5,525 nt of DNA from Hydrogenophaga sp. (GCA_018335615.1 JAGXRS010000050.1:1-5525), one strand, 5' to 3'; numbered from the stretch's first letter, positions 1 through 5,525 are shown. Made by a program: numbers and translations. The notes: generated by a model not told the origin, from the sequence alone.

Positions 1-192
1 AGCTGCGGCAAGGCGCTGGACATTGCGCGCCTGGCGCGCGACATGATGGGCGGCAACGGCATCAGCGACGAGTTCGGCGTGGCACGCCACCTGGTGAACC
101 TGGAGGTGGTGAACACCTACGAGGGCACGCACGACGTGCACGCGCTGATCCTGGGCCGGGCGATCACGGGCATTGCCGCGTTTTCGAACTGA
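1..192 (+). CDS. gcdH: Glutaryl-CoA dehydrogenase, C-terminal end (partial)
   Basis: The frame is open from the left edge to TGA at 190-192, giving the last 63 residues of an acyl-CoA dehydrogenase family flavoprotein. The stretch MMGGNGISDEFGVARH followed by NTYEGTHDVHALILGRAITG is characteristic of glutaryl-CoA dehydrogenase. The glutamate in YEGTHD (codon at 121-123) corresponds to the catalytic base that takes the alpha proton. From family knowledge, the enzyme oxidises and decarboxylates glutaryl-CoA to crotonyl-CoA in lysine, tryptophan and benzoate-type catabolism, using FAD and passing electrons to ETF in the cytoplasm. The C-terminus (GIAAFSN) looks natural for the family. The 5' part, promoter and upstream neighbours lie outside the window. 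Another acyl-CoA dehydrogenase subfamily is possible but less likely given the GTHDVH motif. Confidence 0.9.
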   Translation, partial: SCGKALDIARLARDMMGGNGISDEFGVARHLVNLEVVNTYEGTHDVHALILGRAITGIAAFSN

Positions 193-238
193 GCATCTGT
201 CCTGGCGCTGAAGCCAGTGGGGGTGGGTTCTAGCGCTG

Positions 239-433
239 ATGCATGTCGGTCATGGGGCAACTGCCGACCTTGAGGGAATAGTGCTGATCGATCTGGAGCA
301 GCGCAGCGTCAAGGTGTTTCGCAAGAACGCCAGCGGTGTCTGGGAATTGCACCCGAGCGACGAACGCCAGCCAGAGGTGGGCCTGCACACCATCGACTGG
401 CGCGGCACGGCCTACGATCTGATCGGCGAATAA
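239..433 (+). pseudogene. Probable C-terminal remnant of a Uma2/DUF820 family protein
   Basis: This is a 64-codon ORF from ATG 239 to TAA 431-433. From about 272 it reads IVLIDLEQRSVKVFRKNASG, then WELHP and a closing segment IDWRGTAYDLIGE. That resembles the last 50 or so residues of Uma2/DUF820 proteins, where a 'YVLID..RRVEVFRR' beta strand pair precedes the C-terminus; this is recalled family pattern, not a search. Uma2 proteins are usually about 180-200 residues with a PD-(D/E)XK-like core, and that core is absent here. The first dozen codons (239-274) use less GC-biased codons and have no family resemblance. An in-frame TGA at 209-211 closes the frame upstream, and no clear Shine-Dalgarno precedes the ATG. 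I infer a decayed gene whose 5' part was deleted. A real small protein cannot be excluded. Confidence 0.45.
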
Positions 434-519
434 GCCCGCTGGCGCAGCCTCCCACAACCGCCGCGCGCGTGCTTCGAGAGCCATCAACCGAACCCCGCCC
501 GTCTGCACTCGACAGCAGT

Positions 520-1476
520 TCAGCGCTCACCCAGGCCAGCGGCAGCCGGTGCCGCGGCTTGCACTGACAGGCCATTCAGCTCTTCCGGACGGCTGTAAAT
601 GGTGATGCCGCGCTGGCTGAGCCTCAGAAGGGCGGAGTAGAAATCGTGCGCGGTCAGGTGCCAGCTGGCGGCCGTGCCCACTTGTCCGGTGTGCAGCACC
701 CCCTCGGCCAGAAGCGTCTGTTTCATGAAATCCCGCAGGTCCTCGCGCGGCTTCTGATCGATACGCAAGGCCATCAGTTCAGGGCGGTAAGGCCTGACCG
801 GAACCACCAGATCTTCCCCTTCCCAGCCCTTGCACGGGAGCTGGTAGGTTTCATCGGCCCAGACCGGGAGAGGAAAGGCCGCACCCAATGTGTCTTCCAG
901 CAGGTGGTAAAACGTGACCGGTCCCATGGAGATGCCCAGGCCCAGCACCCGGCCGTTCAGCTCGTGAAAACGCTGCCAGGGCGAACCCTTCCCGAAAACG
1001 GACGGCGCGCGGTGGTGCGCTTCCGTGAGGTAACGGGCCTGTGGGCCGATGGCCGACACCGAGTGCGTGGGGTGGATGCTGCGCTGCACGCCCGGGAACT
1101 GCAGGAAGGCGTCGGGCAAGGCGCCCATGTGCGTGCCGTGCTGGCGGAGATCGAACACGTAGTCCTTGAGCTGGCAGGTGCCCAGGATCGTGCCGCCCGG
1201 CATGTAGTAGGTGGGCAGCATGACGGTGCCCTGCGGGCCCACCGCGTCGAGCAGACCCTGCACCACCGCCTGCGGGCCGCCTTGCACATAGCCCAGGCTC
1301 TTCATCGACGAGTGCACGAACAGCACATCGCCCGCGCGGATGCCCATCTGGCGCAGATCGGCCGTGATCCGCTCTGCGGTGACATGGGGCTGTGTTTTTC
1401 GCAACTCGGCCGCGCGTCGCTTTTTCTCCACTCCGTGCCACACCGCCCGGAGCATGTCTTTGGCGGCGCTAAACAT
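520..1476 (-). CDS. AAC(3)/Antibiotic_NAT family N-acetyltransferase
   Basis: This is a 318-residue cytoplasmic protein. Family hallmarks are visible in order: GDVLFVHSSMKSLG (about 49-62), GTVMLPTYYMPGG (83-95), FPGVQRSIHPTHSVSAIG (127-144), FGKGSPW (161-167) and VLGLGISMGPVTFYHLLED (177-195). The last contains the T-x-x-H-x-x-E pattern (T188, H191, E194) typical of aminoglycoside 3-N-acetyltransferase-like enzymes. Family members transfer acetyl from acetyl-CoA to an amine. Many chromosomal homologues are not resistance enzymes, and the substrate here cannot be read from sequence. The ATG at 1476 overlaps the end of the toroid gene by 8 bp. An AGGG at 1488-1485 lies 8 nt upstream of it, so the genes are translationally coupled. 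That pairing favours acetylation of an amino sugar or glycan precursor. The C-terminal tail (about 304-318) is Ala-rich and probably disordered. Family assignment is solid; the role is inference. Confidence 0.85.
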   Translation of the reverse strand: MFSAAKDMLRAVWHGVEKKRRAAELRKTQPHVTAERITADLRQMGIRAGDVLFVHSSMKSLGYVQGGPQAVVQGLLDAVGPQGTVMLPTYYMPGGTILGTCQLKDYVFDLRQHGTHMGALPDAFLQFPGVQRSIHPTHSVSAIGPQARYLTEAHHRAPSVFGKGSPWQRFHELNGRVLGLGISMGPVTFYHLLEDTLGAAFPLPVWADETYQLPCKGWEGEDLVVPVRPYRPELMALRIDQKPREDLRDFMKQTLLAEGVLHTGQVGTAASWHLTAHDFYSALLRLSQRGITIYSRPEELNGLSVQAAAPAAAGLGER

Positions 1477-2665
1477 AGCGCTCGCCCTGAATGTCCATCT
1501 CCAGCAGGTGCGAATCGATGAAGAATTTGGCCGCCCAGTTCAAGTACTCCCATTTGCCGTAATCGCCCTCGATGGGAAACGAGCCGGGTACGCCACCGCG
1601 CTGATCGTCGGGGCCGTCGATGCGAACCGCGCGGCGCACGAACGCGTTGAGCCGCTGTCCGGCCTGAAGGTAGCGGCTCTCGCCGGTGGCCTGGTAGATC
1701 AGGAACAAAGCATGGGCGATCTGCACCGAGCCGGTGAGGCACACATAGGGCGCAGCGGCTTTCCATTGAGCATCCAGGCGGCCGGGCAGGCGCCCCTCGA
1801 CGCTGATCGCCGGCAGCAGGCCATCGGCGGTGCGGCGCGCGGCCGCCAGCAGATCGGGACGCTCGGAGAGCCGGTGCGCTTCCACCACCCCCCTGAGCAC
1901 GTAGCCGACGGTGTGCGTGAGCGGCGCCTTGGGGTTGGTCAGGCAGTTGCTCGCAAACCAGCCATTCGGGGCTTGCTGGGTCAGCGCCCAGTCGACCTGG
2001 CGCAGCCCGGCCTCGCCATAGCCTTTGCCGGGGGCGACCCGCTCGGCCTCGAACAGCCCCCAGGCCACATGCGTTTCATAGGCTTTCTCACCGGGCGCGG
2101 CGAACGGCGTGGGGTGCTTGCGCCAGCACCCGTCGGCGTCCAGGCTGTCCCGCAGCCAGGCAGCGGCCTTGTGCATGGCCCGCACATAGCGCGGATCCTC
2201 ATAGCACTGGGCCCCGGCCGCCAGCCCCAGCAGGATCTGTCCGGTGTTGAAGGTCACCGGCACCTTGGGCGTGGAGTCGATCTTGCCGCCCTGAAAACCG
2301 CCCTCGGGAAACTGGATGTCCACGCACCAGTCGAGCATGAGGCGGGCGCGCTGGTGCAGTTCGCCACTGCCGCTGCGGTGGGCCATCTCGATGAAGGTGG
2401 GAATGATGTATCCCGTGGTCTCGGGATACGAGGTGGCCCAGCCTTTGATGAGGCTGAAGTCGCGGGCCACGCCGCCGTCGGCAGTCGCCGACTGGTCCTG
2501 GGCGCGGCAGAGCCATTCCAGTGCTGCCTTGACACTGGCCTGCTTCGCGGGGGGGTGCTGATAGGCCAGGCCCTTGGCGTCCATTTGCCGCTGCTCAAGA
2601 GCGCGGGCGGGCAGCGGCACGTCGGGGGTGGAGTCGAAAAAGATCGCTTTCAGACGATTGAGCAC
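1469..2665 (-). CDS. Putative alpha/alpha-toroid protein, possibly polysaccharide-related
   Basis: This is a 398-residue soluble protein without a signal peptide. It starts at GTG 2665, chosen because a strong GGGAGG lies 5 nt upstream. It shows repeating helical hairpins with aromatic and glycine-rich turns: ALEWLCRAQD (48-57), SYPETTGYIIPTFIEMA (79-95), QFPEGGFQGG (118-127), NTGQILLGLAAG (140-151), THVAWGLFEAE (198-208), APNGWFASN (232-240), LTHTVGYVLRGVVEA (249-263), LTGSVQIAHALFLIY (310-324) and GKWEYLNWAAKFFIDSHL (370-387). Such patterns are typical of the alpha/alpha-toroid fold shared by glycan lyases, glycoside hydrolases, epimerases and squalene-cyclase-like proteins. The ETTGYIIPT region reminds me of proteins annotated VpsJ or as hypothetical toroids in exopolysaccharide clusters, but I cannot confirm this. 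It is the first gene of a leftward operon with the acetyltransferase. The conserved Glu, Trp, Tyr and His residues could line a sugar-binding cavity. Function is unproven. Confidence 0.8.
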   Translation of the reverse strand: MLNRLKAIFFDSTPDVPLPARALEQRQMDAKGLAYQHPPAKQASVKAALEWLCRAQDQSATADGGVARDFSLIKGWATSYPETTGYIIPTFIEMAHRSGSGELHQRARLMLDWCVDIQFPEGGFQGGKIDSTPKVPVTFNTGQILLGLAAGAQCYEDPRYVRAMHKAAAWLRDSLDADGCWRKHPTPFAAPGEKAYETHVAWGLFEAERVAPGKGYGEAGLRQVDWALTQQAPNGWFASNCLTNPKAPLTHTVGYVLRGVVEAHRLSERPDLLAAARRTADGLLPAISVEGRLPGRLDAQWKAAAPYVCLTGSVQIAHALFLIYQATGESRYLQAGQRLNAFVRRAVRIDGPDDQRGGVPGSFPIEGDYGKWEYLNWAAKFFIDSHLLEMDIQGERYV

Positions 2666-2670
2666 AAAGT

Positions 2671-2676
2671 CCTCCC
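2671..2676 (-). promoter_or_regulatory. Shine-Dalgarno site of the toroid gene, deciding a GTG start
   Basis: Read on the minus strand this is GGGAGG, followed by ACTTT and then GTG at 2665-2663. The 5-nt spacing and near-perfect anti-Shine-Dalgarno match support GTG as the start of the 398-residue protein; there is no nearby in-frame ATG with a comparable site. Confidence 0.75.
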
Positions 2677-2805
2677 GGATGGTTACTGGTTAGCCAATAG
2701 GTCATCCTAAGCAGCGCCTCCGAGCGCATTCGCAACAAGTTGTAGCGCTGTCAGACCGCAGGCCGCGAGTGGCCAACGCGCTGGTGGGAGTGGAAAGGCA
2801 CCCCA

Positions 2806-2844
2806 GGCCGTGGCACGAGCAACGAACGCGCGGGCGCCACGGCC
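2806..2844. repeat. Perfect 9-bp inverted repeat in the antiporter leader
   Basis: GGCCGTGGC at 2806-2814 is exactly complementary to GCCACGGCC at 2836-2844, with 21 bp between the arms; arm centres are 30 bp apart, close to three helical turns. It lies 30 bp before the antiporter ATG. No T-run follows, so it is not a normal terminator. It could be a protein-binding site or, if transcribed, an RNA hairpin in the leader. GC-rich DNA produces such repeats by chance fairly easily, so function is open. Confidence 0.4.
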
Positions 2845-2874
2845 GAGCAAGGGAGATTCTGTTAACTTCCACGG

Positions 2875-4350
2875 ATGACCCTCTCGCTCGACTTTCTCTC
2901 GTTGCCCCTGCTGGCCGGCGCTTCCTTGGTGTTCATCAGCGTGCTGGCCGGTGTGCTGTCGGCGCGCATCGGTTTTTCGTTTTTGCTGGTCTTTTTACTG
3001 GTGGGCAGCCTGGCGGGTGAGGACGGCCCGGGCGGCTTCGCGTTCGACGACTTTCGGCTCAGTTTCTGGGTCGGCAACGTGGCGCTGGCGGTGATCCTGC
3101 TGGACGGCGGGCTGCGTACCCACATCAACACCTTTCGCACCGGCCTGCGGCCCTCACTTTTGCTGGCCACGCTGGGGGTGCTGCTGTGCACCGCCATCAC
3201 CGGGGCTGCGGCGCACTGGCTGCTCGGCCTGGCGTGGCCGCTGGCCCTGCTGGTGGGGGCCATCGTGGGATCGACCGACGCGGCCGCGGTGTTCTCGCTC
3301 CTCAGGTCCTCCGGCGTGCGGCTGAACGAGCGGGTGGCCGCCACGCTGGAGATCGAGTCGGGCATGAACGACCCCATGGCGGTCTACCTCACGCTGACCT
3401 TCATTGCCATCGCTTTGGCGGCCACCGGCGGTGGCGCCATGTCGGTGGGCGAGGTGCTGCTCTCGCTGCTGCAGCAGTTTGGCTGGGGCACGCTGCTGGG
3501 GTTGGGCTGCGGCTGGGCGCTGGCCGAGCTGCTCAAGCGCGTGGGCCGCAGCGTGGACGGTGGCGGTGGCATCCGAGCGCTGCTGGTGGTGTCGGGCGGG
3601 CTGGCGGTGTTTGCGTTCACCACCTGGTTCGGCGGCTCGGGGTTCCTGGCGGTCTACATCATGGGCGTGGTAGTGGGCAACCGCGCGCGACGCCAGGTAC
3701 GCGCCTCGCTCTCGGCCATGGACGGCTACGCCTGGTTGTCGCAGGCCGGCATGTTCCTGCTGCTGGGTCTGCTGGTGACGCCAAGCGAGTTGCTGCGAAC
3801 GCTGTGGCCGGCGCTGGGCGTGTCGCTGGTGCTGATGCTGGTGGCGCGGCCGCTGTCGGTGTGGCTGTGCCTGGCGCCGCTGCGCTTCAAACCGCGCGAG
3901 ATCGCGTTCATCTCCTGGGTGGGCCTGCGCGGCGCGGTGCCCATTGTGCTGGCGGTGTTCCCGGTGATGGCCGGTGTACCGGGAGCCCAGACCTTCTTCA
4001 ACGTCGCCTTCGTGGTGGTACTCACCTCACTGCTGCTGCAGGGCTCCACCATCGCCTGGAGCGCGAACCGGCTGGGCGTGGTGCTGCCCGACCTGGACGA
4101 CACCGAACACGCGCGCCGCGTGTTCGGTGACTTTGTGCTGAACGGTGACACCCCCCTGGGCAGCCTGTGCGACTTCTACGGTTTACCGGTGCCAGACGAC
4201 GCCACAAAGCCCGTGGGCGACTGGCTGCGCGAGGAACTGAACCGCCCGCCGGTGGTAGGCGATTGCGCCATGCTGGGCACGGCAGAAATCAGCGTGCGCG
4301 CCATGGACGGCAAACAAATCGGCCGCGTGGGCATCAGGCTGGCGGATTGA
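2875..4350 (+). CDS. nhaP2: K+(Na+)/H+ antiporter, NhaP2/CvrA type (CPA1)
   Basis: This is a 491-residue inner-membrane protein with about 12 hydrophobic segments between residues 10 and 400. Key CPA1 motifs are present: LLDGGLRT (75-82), GSTDAAAVFSLLR (132-144) with T134-D135, and ESGMNDPMAVYLT (161-173) with the ion-binding N165-D166 pair. WVGLRGAVPIVLA (348-360) is a further family signature. The soluble tail GDTPLGSLCDFYGLPVP...KPVGDWLREEL...VGDC...VRAMDGKQIGRVGIRL (424-489) resembles the CorC/HlyC transporter-associated domain found at the end of NhaP2/CvrA. From family knowledge it exchanges cytoplasmic K+ or Na+ for protons, supporting pH and volume homeostasis. It is shorter than E. 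coli CvrA (about 578 residues); I see no TrkA-C-like domain between membrane part and tail. A stop at 2863-2865 prevents a longer start. The nearest Shine-Dalgarno (AAGGGAG, 2849-2855) is an unusual 19 nt from the ATG. Confidence 0.92.
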   Translation: MTLSLDFLSLPLLAGASLVFISVLAGVLSARIGFSFLLVFLLVGSLAGEDGPGGFAFDDFRLSFWVGNVALAVILLDGGLRTHINTFRTGLRPSLLLATLGVLLCTAITGAAAHWLLGLAWPLALLVGAIVGSTDAAAVFSLLRSSGVRLNERVAATLEIESGMNDPMAVYLTLTFIAIALAATGGGAMSVGEVLLSLLQQFGWGTLLGLGCGWALAELLKRVGRSVDGGGGIRALLVVSGGLAVFAFTTWFGGSGFLAVYIMGVVVGNRARRQVRASLSAMDGYAWLSQAGMFLLLGLLVTPSELLRTLWPALGVSLVLMLVARPLSVWLCLAPLRFKPREIAFISWVGLRGAVPIVLAVFPVMAGVPGAQTFFNVAFVVVLTSLLLQGSTIAWSANRLGVVLPDLDDTEHARRVFGDFVLNGDTPLGSLCDFYGLPVPDDATKPVGDWLREELNRPPVVGDCAMLGTAEISVRAMDGKQIGRVGIRLAD

Positions 4351-4352
4351 AC

Positions 4353-4367
4353 GCTGGGCGTTCCAGC
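4353..4367 (+). terminator. Weak hairpin just after the antiporter gene
   Basis: GCTGG (4353-4357) and CCAGC (4363-4367) form a perfect 5-bp stem with a 5-nt loop, beginning 3 nt after the antiporter stop. There is no T-tract, so it is at best a weak or pause-type element, and it may be chance. Confidence 0.2.
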
Positions 4368-4377
4368 CGCCGTGCGT

Positions 4378-4410
4378 TGACCATGGGGTATATTAATAAC
4401 CCATTGGTCA
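4378..4410. promoter_or_regulatory. Interrupted palindrome, probable TetR-family operator
   Basis: TGACCA (4378-4383) and TGGTCA (4405-4410) are exact inverted copies. Inside them GGGT (4386-4389) pairs with ACCC (4399-4402). The outer 12 positions of each arm match at 10 of 12, around a centre at 4394. The core is AT-rich (TATTAATA, 4391-4398), unlike the GC-rich surroundings. It ends 13 bp before the TetR-family start codon, where an autoregulatory operator is expected. Each arm also looks like an imperfect palindrome of its own (for example 4397-4410, 5 of 7 pairs), which would suit two dimers bound side by side. The half-site resembles the TTGACCA of E. coli RutR, but the repressor here is not evidently RutR. 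Confidence 0.65.
4389..4394 (+). promoter_or_regulatory. Candidate -10 element for the repressor/efflux operon
   Basis: TATATT matches the sigma-70 -10 consensus at 5 of 6 positions and lies inside the palindrome, so a bound repressor would block it. No good -35 lies 16-18 bp upstream (GCCGCC region). TTGACC at 4377-4382 is -35-like, but the corresponding -10 position (about 4400-4405, CCCATT) is poor. The promoter position is therefore tentative. Confidence 0.3.
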
Positions 4411-4423
4411 TTAAGATTTCGCC

Positions 4424-5152
4424 ATGACGTCGTCCCCGCCCCCTGCCGTTGCGCACGCCCCCGCGCCAGGCGCCGAGCCACGCCAGCGGCGCGCCCGGCG
4501 CAAGGAGGCACGACCTGGCGAACTGCTGGACGCCGCGCTCGCGCTGTTCGTCGAGAAGGGCTTCGCAGCCACCCGCGTGGACGAAGTGGCTGCCCGGGCC
4601 GGTGTGTCCAAGGGCACGCTGTTTCTTTACTTCCCCAGCAAGGAAGAGCTGTTCAAGGCGGTGGTGCGCGAGACCATTGCCGGGCGCTTCACCGAATGGA
4701 ACGACGAACTGGCGCGTTTTGAAGGCAGCAGCGCCGAACTGGTGCGCTACTGCATGCACAGCTGGTGGGAGCGCATCGGCATGACGGCGGCCTCCGGCAT
4801 CACCAAGCTGGTGATGAGCGAGGCCGGCATGTTCCCGGAAATCGCCGCGTTCTACCAGCAAGAGGTGATCGGCCCTGGCCACGACTTGCTGGGGCGCGTG
4901 CTGCAGCGTGGCATGGACCGTGGGGAGTTTCGCCCGCTGCACATTGAATACACCGTGTACAGCCTGATCGCCCCCATGATCTTCCTGCTCATGTGGAAGC
5001 ACTCCATGGCGCCCTGCTGCCCGCCTTCGCAACAGCTCGATCCTTTGCAATTCATTGACAGCCAGGTCAGCCTGCTGCTGGGTGGCCTGCTGATGCCGCC
5101 GGCCGACACCCCCGACCTGCCCCGCCCCTCCTCAACATCCGACGCACCATGA
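4424..5152 (+). CDS. TetR/AcrR family transcriptional repressor
   Basis: This is a 242-residue protein. Residues 1-30 form a Pro/Ala-rich then strongly basic tail (QRRARRKEAR). The TetR DNA-binding domain follows: helix 1 GELLDAALALFVEKGFAAT (32-50), then VDEVAARAGVSKGTLFLYFPSKEELF (52-77) containing the helix-turn-helix and the signature G-T-L-F-L-Y-F. The C-terminal part (about 80-225) is helical, as in ligand-binding TetR domains, and ends in a Pro-rich tail. Family members act as dimers released from DNA by small ligands, often pump substrates. The Shine-Dalgarno before ATG 4424 is weak (AAGA, 4413-4416). Its TGA overlaps the ATG of the RND adaptor by 4 bp (ATGA), and a palindrome lies directly upstream. 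I infer an autoregulated repressor of the efflux operon, co-directional with the pump, unlike E. coli acrR, which is divergent. The ligand is unknown. Confidence 0.92.
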   Translation: MTSSPPPAVAHAPAPGAEPRQRRARRKEARPGELLDAALALFVEKGFAATRVDEVAARAGVSKGTLFLYFPSKEELFKAVVRETIAGRFTEWNDELARFEGSSAELVRYCMHSWWERIGMTAASGITKLVMSEAGMFPEIAAFYQQEVIGPGHDLLGRVLQRGMDRGEFRPLHIEYTVYSLIAPMIFLLMWKHSMAPCCPPSQQLDPLQFIDSQVSLLLGGLLMPPADTPDLPRPSSTSDAP

Positions 5153-5525
5153 ACACGCCCCGCGCCCGCTGGATCCCCTGGTTGCTGCTGGCCCTGGTGG
5201 CGCTGGCGCTGGCCTTCGGTGTGGTGCGCGCGCTGGGCAAACGCCAGGCGCAGCAGAGCGCCGCCAGCGCCGCGGCGCAGGCCCTGCAGCAGGCGCCGGT
5301 GTACGAGTTGTCTGAACAGGACGTGGTACCGGTGCAGCACGTCAGCCTGTCGCGCTCGGTGGCGGTGTCGGGCTCGCTGAAGGCGGTGCAGACCGCGGCC
5401 GTCAAGGCCCGCGTGGCCGGTGAGGTGCGGGGGCTGAACAAGCGCGAAGGCGATACCGTGCGCGCCGGAGAGGTGCTGGCCCGCATCGACAGCACCGAGG
5501 CGCAGGCCCGCGTGCGCCAGGCCAG
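5149..5525 (+). CDS. RND efflux periplasmic adaptor subunit, N-terminal part (partial)
   Basis: The frame is open from ATG 5149 to the right edge (125 complete codons). An N-terminal hydrophobic helix, IPWLLLALVALALAFGVV (residues 9-26), anchors the protein in the inner membrane; I see no lipobox cysteine. A short Ala/Gln-rich linker follows (about 33-49). Next comes the adaptor beta-strand region with VAVSGSLKAVQTAAVKARVAG (about 71-91) and the lipoyl/barrel-sandwich half-motif EVRGLNKREGDTVRAGEVLARID (about 92-114), then TEAQARVRQA, the start of the alpha-hairpin. This is the layout of HlyD/AcrA/MexA-type membrane fusion proteins, which link an inner-membrane pump to an outer-membrane channel. 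No Shine-Dalgarno is visible, and the ATGA overlap with the repressor gene indicates translational coupling. The pump gene presumably lies downstream, outside the window. The pump subclass (drug, metal or solvent) cannot be decided from this part. Confidence 0.9.
   Translation, partial: MNTPRARWIPWLLLALVALALAFGVVRALGKRQAQQSAASAAAQALQQAPVYELSEQDVVPVQHVSLSRSVAVSGSLKAVQTAAVKARVAGEVRGLNKREGDTVRAGEVLARIDSTEAQARVRQA

Noticed and set aside
202..217. Hairpin CTGGC/GCCAG after gcdH
   Set aside because: The stem is only 5 bp with a 6-nt loop and no following T-run, which is too weak to call a terminator.
434..519. Possible bidirectional terminator between the convergent units
   Set aside because: I looked for a stable stem and T/A tracts and found none; the short gap holds nothing I can support.
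646..1521. 291-codon plus-strand frame opposite the acetyltransferase
   Set aside because: It lies opposite clear Antibiotic_NAT motifs, and its own translation is His/Arg/Gln-rich without any family pattern.
1340..2710. Long 456-codon open frame on the plus strand opposite the toroid gene
   Set aside because: It is antisense to a gene with a strong Shine-Dalgarno and a coherent fold-like pattern. Its translation is low-complexity Arg/Gly/Ala-rich with no recognisable domain, as expected for an antisense shadow in GC-rich DNA.
2679..2765. Sigma-70 promoter for the leftward operon
   Set aside because: TAGGAT and TTGTTG-like boxes exist on the minus strand, but their spacing (20-23 bp) does not fit a normal promoter.
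3186..4130. 314-codon plus-strand frame inside the antiporter gene
   Set aside because: It is a +1 frame shadow rich in Gly/Arg/Ala, while the main frame has intact CPA1 motifs throughout.
4334..5050. 238-codon minus-strand frame opposite the TetR gene
   Set aside because: The opposite strand encodes an unmistakable TetR DNA-binding domain. This frame has no recognisable domain and would read through the operator palindrome.

Overview
The window comes from a GC-rich chromosome with strong G/C bias at third codon positions. The gene types (glutaryl-CoA dehydrogenase, an NhaP2-type antiporter, a TetR-RND efflux operon) suggest a betaproteobacterium, probably Burkholderiales and perhaps Comamonadaceae. 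That placement is inferred from protein style and composition, not from a marker gene.

Layout. (1) Positions 1-192 hold the 3' end of a glutaryl-CoA dehydrogenase gene, including the catalytic glutamate. (2) Positions 239-433 hold a short ORF that resembles only the C-terminal end of a Uma2/DUF820 family protein and is probably a gene remnant. (3) A leftward two-gene operon (2665 to 520) encodes a 398-residue protein that looks like an alpha/alpha-toroid, followed with an 8-bp overlap by a 318-residue member of the AAC(3)/Antibiotic_NAT acetyltransferase family. The pairing suggests carbohydrate or polysaccharide modification rather than drug resistance. (4) A 209-bp divergent intergenic region carries a perfect 9-bp inverted repeat in front of (5) a rightward K+(Na+)/H+ antiporter of the NhaP2/CvrA type (2875-4350), with a CorC/HlyC-type domain at its C-terminus. 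(6) An AT-rich spacer (4351-4423) contains a 33-bp interrupted palindrome, the likely operator of (7) a TetR/AcrR repressor (4424-5152). Its stop codon overlaps by 4 bp the start of (8) an RND efflux periplasmic adaptor gene that runs off the right edge.

How the parts work together. Repressor and adaptor form one overlapping transcription unit, so the repressor probably controls both itself and the pump from the palindrome. The toroid and acetyltransferase genes are translationally coupled and probably act on the same substrate. The antiporter stands alone between these units. The least understood and most interesting items are the toroid/acetyltransferase pair and the operator architecture at 4378-4410. 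I see no RNA genes, CRISPR array, insertion sequence or clear rho-independent terminator.
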